Source: Atribacterota bacterium (lineage in GTDB: Bacteria; Atribacterota; Phoenicimicrobiia; Phoenicimicrobiales; Phoenicimicrobiaceae). From it: a stretch of 6,364 nt of DNA. The notes beneath the pieces were generated by a model. That model did no database searches. It was not told the DNA's origin and saw only the letters and a program-made list of their open reading frames with translations. Of this stretch, positions 1-5,886 are shown piece after piece. Positions within the stretch are counted from its first letter, which is position 1. Each line of letters opens with the position of its first letter. The position numbers and the translations under genes were made by a program. The DNA lies in assembly GCA_030668465.1 (NCBI GenBank), contig DAOUTX010000064.1, positions 1 through 6,364 on the forward strand. Direction: 5' to 3'.

Positions 1-15
1 AAACTTAAAAATTTT

Positions 16-44
16 TTGACTTTTCTCTATATATATGTTATCTT
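16..44 (+). promoter_or_regulatory. Predicted sigma70-type promoter of the lysine operon
   Basis: TTGACT at 16-21 is a near-consensus -35 box. TATCTT at 39-44 is a 4/6 match to the -10 box at the ideal 17-bp spacing, and a TG at 36-37 makes it an extended -10, which can compensate for the weaker hexamer. An A/T-tract at 7-17 could act as an UP-like element. Transcription would start near 51, ahead of the 66-90 hairpin and the riboswitch. This placement is inferred from sequence alone. Confidence 0.7.
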
Positions 45-65
45 ATTAAAAATTTAATATTTGTT

Positions 66-90
66 ACCTCACTTTTTTCTTAAGTGAGGT
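66..90 (+). promoter_or_regulatory. Leader hairpin overlapping riboswitch P1
   Basis: ACCTCACTT (66-74) and AAGTGAGGT (82-90) are perfect 9-bp inverted repeats around a 7-nt pyrimidine-rich loop. No T-tract follows, so it is not an intrinsic terminator of an upstream gene. Its 3' arm contains 84-90, the 5' strand of riboswitch P1, so the hairpin and P1 exclude each other. It lies just after the predicted start and would be the first structure made during transcription. The inverted repeat is seen directly; a regulatory role is inferred. Confidence 0.6.
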
Positions 91-268
91 GGAGGCGCGA
101 GCAATAATCAGTACTGGTGATGAGATGAGCATCTTTGATTCACCAGGAAAGGTATTCCCGCCGAAGCGTAAAGATAACAGCTCTAATCTTTGTGCTGGGT
201 TTATGGTTAAAAGCCATAAAACTGTCATCAGAATCTATACCCTGGTTCTGGTGGAGCGCTATCTCATC
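82..268 (+). ncRNA. Lysine riboswitch (L-box) aptamer
   Basis: This cis-acting RNA aptamer binds lysine and controls the operon. Conserved L-box blocks appear in order: GAGGTGGAGGCGCGA (86-100), AGTA (110-113), GGAAAGG (146-152), GCCGAAGC (160-167), GCTGG (194-198), ACTGTCA (221-227) and GGAGCGCTATCTC (253-265). Helices can be drawn as follows. P1 is 84-90 with 261-267, including two G.U pairs. The P2 arm has 94-97 with 159-162, 103-106 with 153-156, and a tip of 114-119 with 141-146. P3 is 165-175 with 186-196. P4 is 200-206 with 214-220. P5 is 229-235 with 244-250. GAGC (127-130) in L2 is complementary to GCTC (180-183) in L3, matching the family's kissing-loop contact. The downstream lysine genes support the ligand. 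Confidence 0.96.
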
Positions 269-336
269 TGATGAGAGAAATGGGGAATAAATTTAATTGT
301 TAGATTAATTTCAGGCAATTGATGGGCATAGTGCTT
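254..336 (+). promoter_or_regulatory. Predicted riboswitch antiterminator helix (254-268 with 321-336)
   Basis: Bases 254-262 can pair with 328-336, and after a single bulged C (327) bases 263-268 pair with 321-326. This gives about 15 bp including three G.U pairs. The upstream strand contains the 3' strand of P1 (261-267) and the adjoining conserved junction. The downstream strand is the inner stem and loop of the terminator. Lysine-bound P1 and this helix therefore cannot coexist, and the helix would block terminator folding. The pairing is read directly; the switching mechanism follows the known transcription-terminating L-box design. Confidence 0.75.
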
Positions 337-353
337 ACCAATTGCCTTTTTTT
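313..353 (+). terminator. Intrinsic terminator of the lysine riboswitch
   Basis: AGGCAATTG (313-321) pairs perfectly with CAATTGCCT (339-347). After one A/C mismatch the inner stem continues with 323-327 and 333-337, including two G.U pairs. A seven-T tract (347-353) follows at once. It ends about 100 bp before lysA, as expected for lysine-induced premature termination. Positions 354-451 hold AT-rich 5' UTR and the lysA ribosome binding site; I see no gene there. Confidence 0.93.
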
Positions 354-440
354 ATAACATTATTTAGAAATATTTTGTAGAGTAAAATTTTTCATATTAT
401 CAGGGCAATTAATATTATAATCTGTGTAATCTATTATGTA

Positions 441-446
441 AGGAGG
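441..446 (+). promoter_or_regulatory. Strong ribosome binding site of lysA
   Basis: AGGAGG lies 5 nt before the ATG at 452 and decides that start. A second, weaker candidate, GAGAAGG (480-486), lies 7 nt before the in-frame ATG at 494, so a protein 14 residues shorter is possible. Confidence 0.85.
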
Positions 447-451
447 ATTAA

Positions 452-1780
452 ATGATAGATTTAGATAATAGAATTAATCGAGAAGGCTTTTCAATGAATA
501 ATTCCGGAAATTTAGAGTTTGACCGATGTGAAATTATAAAATTAGCCCAAAAATATAAGACTCCCTGTTATGTATTTTCCGAAACTATAATTAGAAAAAA
601 ATGTCGGCAATATGTTAATGCATTTTCTGGAAGAAATGTTACTTTCGAAATGCTATATGCCGGGAAGGCTTTCCTGGTTAAAGCTATGTGCAATATTTTA
701 AAGGAAGAAGGTTTCAGCCTGGATGTTTCTTCTGGTGGAGAATTATATACTGCCCTTTCAGCAGGATTCCCTCCGGATAAAATATTTTTCCATGGGAATA
801 ATAAATCAAAGGCGGAGATAGAATTCGCTCTTAAAGAAAAAATCGGTACCATGATGGTAGATAGTGAATATGAGCTTGACTTGATTGACCAGATTGCAGA
901 AAGTCTAAATACAAAAGTTGGAATAATTCTCCGGGTAGCACCAGGGATAGATACTCATACCCATAAATATATTCAAACCGGACAGGTGGATTCAAAATTT
1001 GGAATCAGTATTGACCGGGCACCCGATTTTATGAAAAAAGTTTTATCCAAAGAACACATCAGTTATAATGGTTTACACTTTCATCTCGGCTCACAAATTT
1101 TTGTCCTATCTTCTTATGTTCTTGCCATTAAAGAAATGGTAAAACTGATGAGAAAGATAAAAGACCTCTGGGGGATAGATACTACAAACTTTAATTTAGG
1201 CGGAGGATTGGGAGTGAAATACTTAGAATCTGACTTGCCCCCTTCTATAGAAGATTTTGTAAATTTAATTGCTGATAATGTAGAAAATGAGATAAGAAAA
1301 AACAATCTAATAATGCCTAAAATTTTAATAGAACCAGGTAGGTCTATTGTAGCTGAAGCAGGTATTACTCTCTATACTATCGGTAACATAAAGGAGATAC
1401 CGGGAATCAGAAAATACCTTATTGTAGATGGTGGAATGACTGATAACCCTCGACCTATACTTTATGAAGCAAAATATGAAGCTGTTTTAGTAAATAAAAT
1501 AAATAATAACCTACCCGAGGAAGTGGTGACCATTGCCGGGAAATGCTGTGAATCAGGAGATATTTTAATAAAAGATTTAAAACTACCTTCGGCTTCCCCG
1601 GGAGATCTTTTAGTAGTATTTACCACCGGTGCCTATCACTATTCTATGTCGAGCAATTACAACCTGCTTCCGCGGCCAGCTGTTGTCCTGGTAAATCAAG
1701 GAAAGGATGATTTAATTGTAAAAAGAGAGACCTATGCTGATATTGTAAGAAATGACACTGTACCAGAATGGTTTAAATAA
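452..1780 (+). CDS. lysA: Diaminopimelate decarboxylase
   Basis: This PLP-dependent, cytosolic fold-III enzyme decarboxylates meso-DAP to L-lysine, the last step of the pathway. The N-terminal alanine-racemase-like barrel carries YAGKA with K72 as the PLP Schiff-base lysine, HFHLGSQ at 209-215, the glycine-rich phosphate loop GGGLG at 250-254 and EPGRS at 294-298. The C-terminal domain has the catalytic-cysteine motif CESGD (C366) and the substrate/PLP motif GAYHYSMSSNYN (393-404). At 442 aa it is slightly longer than usual (about 420), mainly through a short N-terminal extension; starting at M15 would remove most of the excess. It is the first gene after the riboswitch terminator, so the final enzyme is transcribed first. 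lysC follows after 23 nt, consistent with a shared transcript. Confidence 0.97.
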   Translation: MIDLDNRINREGFSMNNSGNLEFDRCEIIKLAQKYKTPCYVFSETIIRKKCRQYVNAFSGRNVTFEMLYAGKAFLVKAMCNILKEEGFSLDVSSGGELYTALSAGFPPDKIFFHGNNKSKAEIEFALKEKIGTMMVDSEYELDLIDQIAESLNTKVGIILRVAPGIDTHTHKYIQTGQVDSKFGISIDRAPDFMKKVLSKEHISYNGLHFHLGSQIFVLSSYVLAIKEMVKLMRKIKDLWGIDTTNFNLGGGLGVKYLESDLPPSIEDFVNLIADNVENEIRKNNLIMPKILIEPGRSIVAEAGITLYTIGNIKEIPGIRKYLIVDGGMTDNPRPILYEAKYEAVLVNKINNNLPEEVVTIAGKCCESGDILIKDLKLPSASPGDLLVVFTTGAYHYSMSSNYNLLPRPAVVLVNQGKDDLIVKRETYADIVRNDTVPEWFK

Positions 1781-1803
1781 AAAACAATATAAAGGCGATA
1801 TCT

Positions 1804-3039
1804 ATGAGAATAATAGTAAAATTTGGCGGAACCAGCGTTCAGGATCCTGAAAGAATTAAAAAAGCCGCTCAATCAATAATTCAACAAGTAAAAAAAGGAT
1901 ATGAAATAATAGCAGTTGTTTCAGCAATGGGGAATACCACCGATACTCTAACTTCTTTACTTGAAAATTCTGTTAAAGATCGTGTTGAGGATAGAGATTA
2001 TGCTGATATTGTTTCTATGGGAGAGCGGATAAGTGCCAGAGTTCTTGCGGCTACCATTAAATCTATGGGATTTTCTTCTAAATATTTCGACCCCGCAGAT
2101 AAGGATTTTCCTATTATTACTGATTCAAACTTTAACCAGGCTAAAATTCTTTCTCAAGAAAGTCAAGAAAAATGTCAAAAAATTATTAAGCCTTTTCTCG
2201 AAAAAAAGGTTATTCCTATAATATGTGGTTTTTTAGGTAGAAGTTGTGAAGATGGAAGCATAACCACTCTTGGCCGGGGCGGTAGCGATATCACTGCTTT
2301 TGCCCTGGGAAACTTTTTAGAAGCCGATGAAGTAATAATCGTAACTGATGCAGTGGGAGTATTAAGTGCAGACCCCCGGATAATAAAAGAGCCCGCAACT
2401 TTAAAGAAAATAAGCGTGGAAGAGATGGGAGTCCTTGCTGAAGGTGGGGCAAAAGTTTTACATCCACAGGCCTTAAAATATAAAACTGGTAGAATGAAAG
2501 CAAAGATAATTCACTTTAAGAACGGAAACTTAGCAGCAGAAGGTACAGAGATAATAGGAGCTTTTAGAAGTAAATTAACTCTTTTTAAAGAAAAACTGAC
2601 TATGATAACTATCCTGGGAACGGAAATTTTTAATACACCAGGGCTATTAAAAAAAATAATTACCCCTGTTTCCGATAATGATATTAGTCTGTACGGTGTC
2701 TCTATCGGTACAAAACATATCGGAATCTATGTTATGGAGAATTATGCCCAGCAATCTTATGATTTGATTCATCCTACTGTAATTAAAAATGAAAGACTAA
2801 AGTCAGTTACTTTAAAAAATAATATTGCTTTAATCATTGCCAGAAGCAGGGATTTTATAGAAACACCTGGTATTATTGAAAGAATTACCCGTCCCCTGGC
2901 TGAAAATAATATAAATATAATTGAAATGACTACTATCAAGACTGATATTTTAATCTTTTTTGAATGGAAAGATAGAGAATTTGCCTACAAAATAATAAAC
3001 AAATCATTGAAAGAGGCAGGAATCAAGGTAACCAAATAA
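1804..3039 (+). CDS. lysC: Aspartokinase with two C-terminal ACT domains
   Basis: It phosphorylates L-aspartate with ATP to 4-aspartyl phosphate, the entry step for lysine, DAP, threonine and methionine. The amino-acid-kinase domain shows KFGGTS at 6-11, VVSAMGNTTD at 38-47, SMGER at 71-75, TTLGRGGSD at 154-162, TDAVGVLSADPR at 181-192 and GGAKVLHP at 214-221. Two ACT-like units follow (about 267-335 and 341-405), each with a TPG turn. The 411-aa length fits monofunctional aspartokinases; there is no homoserine dehydrogenase fusion. The ribosome binding site is modest (AAAGG, 1791-1795, 8 nt before ATG). The ACT units lack the (S/T)TSE-type strand seen in many lysine-regulated enzymes, with GTK at 302-304 in the first. 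Its place in a lysine-riboswitch operon favours lysC over other aspartokinase paralogues. Confidence 0.95.
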   Translation: MRIIVKFGGTSVQDPERIKKAAQSIIQQVKKGYEIIAVVSAMGNTTDTLTSLLENSVKDRVEDRDYADIVSMGERISARVLAATIKSMGFSSKYFDPADKDFPIITDSNFNQAKILSQESQEKCQKIIKPFLEKKVIPIICGFLGRSCEDGSITTLGRGGSDITAFALGNFLEADEVIIVTDAVGVLSADPRIIKEPATLKKISVEEMGVLAEGGAKVLHPQALKYKTGRMKAKIIHFKNGNLAAEGTEIIGAFRSKLTLFKEKLTMITILGTEIFNTPGLLKKIITPVSDNDISLYGVSIGTKHIGIYVMENYAQQSYDLIHPTVIKNERLKSVTLKNNIALIIARSRDFIETPGIIERITRPLAENNINIIEMTTIKTDILIFFEWKDREFAYKIINKSLKEAGIKVTK

Positions 3040-3040
3040 A

Positions 3041-3110
3041 TTAGCGTGGAGCGTTCAGCAAACCAAAAACTATGTACTAACGACTATTCACTATTCACTA
3101 ACGACTAAAT
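3041..3110 (-). repeat. Modular intergenic repeat, lysC-dapA gap (inverted copy)
   Basis: This fills most of the 90-nt gap. Five tandem heptamers occupy 3076-3110: ACTAACG, ACTATTC, ACTATTC, ACTAACG, ACTAAAT. The 11-mer ACTAACGACTA recurs exactly at 3076-3086 and 3097-3107. Upstream, GCAAACCA (3058-3065) and GCGTTC (3051-3056) are reverse complements of TGGTTTGC and GAACGC in the dapF-dapL gap. Read on the minus strand, the order is AGTnnnn heptamers, then CGTTAGT, then TGGTTTGC, as in the dapB-dapF gap. No ORF or terminator is visible. Function is unknown. Confidence 0.75.
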
Positions 3111-3129
3111 AAAAAAGGAGGAAATAAAA

Positions 3130-4014
3130 ATGTTTAAAGGATCTTTGGTAGCTATGATTACTCCGTTTACTGAAAGTGGTGAAATTGATGAAAGAGGAAT
3201 AAAAGAATTGGTAGAGTTCCATATTAAAAATGGAACAAACGGGATCGTCCCCTGTGGAACCACCGGAGAATCGCCTACCCTCTCACACGAAGAACACAAA
3301 AAAGTAATTGATATAACCTTAGAAGCAGTAGCAGGAAGAGTTCCGGTCATTGCCGGTACCGGTTCAAACAGTACCCGAGAAGCTTTCGACTTAACTTCTC
3401 ACGCAAAAGAAGCAGGTGCTGATGGAGCACTTATAGTTGTCCCTTATTACAATAAACCTACTCAAAAGGGATTGTATATACATTATAGAAAATTAGCAGA
3501 AGAAATTGATATACCCATCATCGTCTATAATGTTCCTTCTCGAACAGGAGTCAATTTATTACCTGAAACTTTAGCAAAATTAGCCCAGTTGAAAAATATC
3601 GTAGCAGTAAAAGAAGCGAGCGGTAATTTGGACCAGATGACTCAAATAGTCGAATTATGCGGGGATAATATTGTTCTCCTTTCCGGAGACGACAAATTAT
3701 TACTCCCGGTATTATCTATCGGCGGCAAAGGGGTTATTTCAGTGGTAGCTAATATCATCCCCGGTGATGTTGCTAATATGATTAGTGAATTTGAAAACGG
3801 AAATTACCAAAAAGCCCAAGATATTTTCCTATCAAAAATATACCCTTTGAGCAGTGCAATGTTTTATGAAACTAACCCAATACCGGTTAAAACCAGTGCT
3901 CAATTAATGGGATTGCCTTCCGGTAATTTACGTTTACCTTTGTCTCCAATGAGTGAAAGTAATTTAGCTAAACTGAAAGCAGATTTGGTAAAATTTAATT
4001 TATTGGAGGAATAA
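3130..4014 (+). CDS. dapA: 4-hydroxy-tetrahydrodipicolinate synthase (DHDPS)
   Basis: It condenses pyruvate with aspartate semialdehyde, the committed step to DAP and lysine. The TIM-barrel sequence aligns with E. coli DapA without shifting key numbers: T44 and T45 in GTTGE, Y107 in YYNKP, Y133, R138 in SRTG, and the pyruvate Schiff-base lysine K161 in KEASG. Length is 294 aa against 292 in E. coli. The lysine-inhibition site is also kept (S48, H53, H56, N80, E84, Y106), with P49 replacing Ala49, so allosteric inhibition by lysine is predicted. A strong AGGAGG (3116-3121) sits 8 nt before the ATG, directly after the heptamer array, so translation is probably independent of lysC. dapB follows after 4 nt. 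Confidence 0.98.
   Translation: MFKGSLVAMITPFTESGEIDERGIKELVEFHIKNGTNGIVPCGTTGESPTLSHEEHKKVIDITLEAVAGRVPVIAGTGSNSTREAFDLTSHAKEAGADGALIVVPYYNKPTQKGLYIHYRKLAEEIDIPIIVYNVPSRTGVNLLPETLAKLAQLKNIVAVKEASGNLDQMTQIVELCGDNIVLLSGDDKLLLPVLSIGGKGVISVVANIIPGDVANMISEFENGNYQKAQDIFLSKIYPLSSAMFYETNPIPVKTSAQLMGLPSGNLRLPLSPMSESNLAKLKADLVKFNLLEE
4005..4010 (+). promoter_or_regulatory. dapB ribosome binding site inside the end of dapA
   Basis: GGAGGA lies within the last dapA sense codons (Leu-Glu-Glu), 8 nt before the dapB ATG at 4019. Ribosomes finishing dapA would pass over the dapB initiation site, which suggests translational coupling of consecutive enzymes. Confidence 0.8.
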
Positions 4015-4018
4015 ATAA

Positions 4019-4819
4019 ATGATTAAAGTAATAGTGTGCGGTGGTTGTGGAAGAATGGCTTCCAAAGTTGCACAATTAATTTATCAGGATAATGAACTAA
4101 AATTAACAGGAATAGTTGAATCCCCTGCTCATCCTGATATTGGAAAAGATTGGGGTGCAGCATCAGGACAAGGTAAAACCGGAATAATGGTCGTAGATGA
4201 TTTAGAAGCAATAATTCAAGATACAGACCAAATCGTCGAATTTACCAGCCCCAAAGTCTCTCTTCAACACTTGGAAATTGTCGCTAAATATAAAAAAACC
4301 ATGATTATAGGTACAACCGGATTTTCTGGTGAAGAGATGGCCAAGATGAAAAGTTTATCTCAAAATATACCTTTTCTCTTCTCTCCAAATATGTCCTTGG
4401 GAGTAAATCTTCTCTTTAAGCTTGCAGCAGAAACAGCGGTTTCTCTGGGGGATAGTTACGATATTGAAATAATCGAATCTCATCATCGCTTTAAAAAAGA
4501 TGCTCCTAGCGGCACAGCAAAAAAACTTGCTCAAGAAATTGCTAAGGCAAAAAACATCAGTCTCGACGAAGTAGGAATATACGGAAGACAGGGTATCATT
4601 GGAGAAAGAAAAAGAGAAGAAATTGGCATTCATTCTATTCGTGGAGGAGACATCACCGGCGAACATACGGTGATGTTTACAGCATTAGGTGAAAGGATAG
4701 AATTAACGCATAGAGCACATAGTCGAGATACCTTTGCCCATGGCACTATACAATCAATAAAATTCATGGAAGGAAAACCAGCAAGCTCTTATGAAATGAA
4801 AGATATATTGAAGATATGA
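4019..4819 (+). CDS. dapB: 4-hydroxy-tetrahydrodipicolinate reductase
   Basis: It reduces the DapA product to tetrahydrodipicolinate with NAD(P)H. The N-terminal Rossmann domain starts with VCGGCGRM (6-13), and the acidic ribose-binding position is E34. EFTSP (74-78), GTTGF (98-102) and SPNMSLGVN (122-130) follow. The substrate-binding signature HHRFKKDAPSGTA (155-167) contains the HHxxK pair, H155 and K159, equivalent to H159 and K163 of E. coli. The C-terminal return includes RGGDITGEHTV. Length, 266 aa, is typical. After E34 comes S35 rather than the Arg found in E. coli, which may weaken NADPH preference; this is inference. Its 4-nt distance from dapA indicates co-expression. The 173-nt gap after it is full of short repeats. 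Confidence 0.97.
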   Translation: MIKVIVCGGCGRMASKVAQLIYQDNELKLTGIVESPAHPDIGKDWGAASGQGKTGIMVVDDLEAIIQDTDQIVEFTSPKVSLQHLEIVAKYKKTMIIGTTGFSGEEMAKMKSLSQNIPFLFSPNMSLGVNLLFKLAAETAVSLGDSYDIEIIESHHRFKKDAPSGTAKKLAQEIAKAKNISLDEVGIYGRQGIIGERKREEIGIHSIRGGDITGEHTVMFTALGERIELTHRAHSRDTFAHGTIQSIKFMEGKPASSYEMKDILKI

Positions 4820-4824
4820 AAGAC

Positions 4825-4852
4825 AGTGATGAGTGATGAGTAATGAGCTAAG
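4825..4852. repeat. AGTnnnn heptamer array after dapB
   Basis: Four tandem heptamers start 5 nt after the dapB stop: AGTGATG, AGTGATG, AGTAATG, AGCTAAG. Their style matches the minus-strand reading of the lysC-dapA array (AGTGAAT, AGTGAAT). Both arrays precede a CGTTAGT and TGGTTTGC block. No coding potential is evident. Confidence 0.65.
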
Positions 4853-4871
4853 ATAATTGATAGCATAATTC

Positions 4872-4890
4872 GTTAGTTGGTTTGCCAGTC
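4872..4890 (+). repeat. Dispersed 19-bp repeat, copy 1 (TGGTTTGC core)
   Basis: GTTAGTTGGTTTGCCAGTC matches 5887-5905 at 18 of 19 positions. The one difference (T at 4877, C at 5892) lies in a 4-bp stem, where it changes C-G to U.G and so keeps the small hairpin xTGG-tttg-CCAG. The preceding C (4871) makes CGTTAGT, the reverse complement of the ACTAACG heptamer in the lysC-dapA gap. Confidence 0.8.
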
Positions 4891-4916
4891 TACCGGTCGC
4901 CCGGTCTTCCGGTCAA
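4885..4916. repeat. CCGGTCnn octamer array
   Basis: Four tandem octamers: CCAGTCTA, CCGGTCGC, CCGGTCTT, CCGGTCAA. The first overlaps the 3' end of the 19-bp dispersed repeat. CCGG is self-complementary, so adjacent units can form short hairpins, for example ACCGG at 4892-4896 with CCGGT at 4901-4905. It is a GC-rich island in AT-rich surroundings. No T-tract follows, so it does not look like an intrinsic terminator. Confidence 0.8.
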
Positions 4917-4941
4917 TACAACAAGCAATATGTTTCTAAAT

Positions 4942-4976
4942 TACTATACGCTAAACGCTGTACGCTATACGCTAGA
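4942..4976. repeat. CGCTAnA heptamer array before dapF
   Basis: Five tandem heptamers: TACTATA, CGCTAAA, CGCTGTA, CGCTATA, CGCTAGA. The array ends at the dapF ribosome binding site (GAAAGGGG, 4975-4982), and its last unit overlaps that site by two bases. Its period matches the AGTnnnn and ACTAnnn arrays but its sequence differs. Confidence 0.8.
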
Positions 4977-4992
4977 AAGGGGAAAAATAATT

Positions 4993-5853
4993 ATGAAAAT
5001 AGATTTTGTTAAAATGCACGGATTGGGAAATGATTTTATTTTAATCGATTGCTTAAACAAATCATTGGGCGATTCTTCATTTCTTTCTTATCTGACAAAA
5101 AAACTTTGTGACCGTAACTTTGGAATTGGTGCGGATGGACTAATACTTATCTTGGCATCATCTCAGGCAGATTTACGGATGAGGATTTTTAATTTTGATG
5201 GTAGTGAAGCACAGATGTGTGGAAATGGTATCAGGTGTTTTGCTAAATATGCTTATGAAAATAAGTTAATCTCTAAAAACAAATTTGCAGTTGAGACTTT
5301 AGCAGGGATAATTATCCCCGAACTAATTTTCCAAGATTTAAAAAATAAAAAAATTTTAAGAATTAAAGTAAATATGGGCACACCAAAATTAAGAAGAAGA
5401 GAAATACCTATGAACGGTGAAGATACACCCACAGTTATAGATGAAACATTGAAGATAAATCCCGAGCAGATTTTTAAAATCACCTGTGTCTCTATGGGAA
5501 ATCCTCATTGTATAACCTTTGTCAATGATGTACAATCCATATCAGTAGATGAAATTGGCCCAAAAATTGAAAATCACCCCCTCTTCCCTGAAAAAACTAA
5601 TGTAGAATTTATTCAAGTTTTAAACAAACAAGAAATAAACTTTAGAGTATGGGAAAGAGGAGTGGGAGAAACTTTGGCCTGTGGCACTGGAGCATGTGCA
5701 GCTTTAGTAGCCGCAGTTTTAAATAACAAGACTGATCGGAAAGCTACAATTCACTTACCTGGTGGGGATTTAGATATTCAATGGGCAAATGATGGGTATA
5801 TTTATATGGCTGGCCCAGCAGAATTAGTATTTAAGGGAGAAATGACAATTTAA
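4993..5853 (+). CDS. dapF: Diaminopimelate epimerase
   Basis: This PLP-independent epimerase interconverts LL-DAP and meso-DAP using two cysteines as acid and base. The 286-aa protein begins with the family's N-terminal signature MHGLGNDF (8-15). It has GADGL (46-50), catalytic C76 in MCGNGIRC, GNPHC (169-173), ERGVGET (221-227) and the second catalytic C230 in ACGTGAC, so both pseudo-symmetrical halves are intact. The frame is open upstream to a TTG at 4882, but that stretch encodes only the short repeats. The ATG at 4993 matches family length and follows GAAAGGGG (4975-4982) by 10 nt, so I use it. Repeat-filled gaps on both sides make this gene look less tightly coupled than dapA-dapB. The product feeds cell-wall meso-DAP and LysA. 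Confidence 0.97.
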   Translation: MKIDFVKMHGLGNDFILIDCLNKSLGDSSFLSYLTKKLCDRNFGIGADGLILILASSQADLRMRIFNFDGSEAQMCGNGIRCFAKYAYENKLISKNKFAVETLAGIIIPELIFQDLKNKKILRIKVNMGTPKLRRREIPMNGEDTPTVIDETLKINPEQIFKITCVSMGNPHCITFVNDVQSISVDEIGPKIENHPLFPEKTNVEFIQVLNKQEINFRVWERGVGETLACGTGACAALVAAVLNNKTDRKATIHLPGGDLDIQWANDGYIYMAGPAELVFKGEMTI

Positions 5854-5858
5854 TTGTC
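5844..5858. repeat. 15-bp palindrome across the dapF stop codon
   Basis: GACAATT (5844-5850) and AATTGTC (5852-5858) are perfect inverted repeats around one central T, and the TAA stop (5851-5853) sits at the centre. No T-tract follows and the RNA hairpin would lack a proper loop, so a terminator is unlikely. It is AT-rich and could be chance; a symmetric protein-binding site is conceivable but unsupported. Confidence 0.35.
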
Positions 5859-5886
5859 CAATTCACCGATTTGTCAATTAACTTTA

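Noticed and set aside
89..271. 60-codon open frame in the leader
   Set aside because: It lies entirely inside the lysine riboswitch, begins with a non-ATG codon, and its sequence is explained by conserved RNA structure.
416..421. Perfect TATAAT that could be a second promoter bypassing the riboswitch
   Set aside because: No acceptable -35 box at 16-18 bp and no TG extension; TATAAT is common by chance in such AT-rich sequence.
568..852. Minus-strand open frame inside lysA, and similar ones within lysC, dapA, dapB and dapF
   Set aside because: They are antisense to genes with intact catalytic motifs, lack ribosome binding sites and resemble no family I recognise.
2494..2496. Internal lysC start (M231) for a separate ACT-only beta subunit, as in B. 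subtilis aspartokinase II
   Set aside because: The codon context fits, but there is no convincing ribosome binding site upstream, so an internal start is not supported.
3076..3110. CRISPR-like array
   Set aside because: Units are 7 bp, contiguous and without spacers, so this is a degenerate tandem repeat.
4892..4916. Intrinsic terminator between dapB and dapF
   Set aside because: The CCGG hairpins are short and no T-tract follows.
4882..4992. N-terminal extension of DapF from a TTG at 4882
   Set aside because: The 37 extra codons translate the octamer and heptamer repeats. The ATG at 4993 has a ribosome binding site and gives the usual DapF N-terminus.
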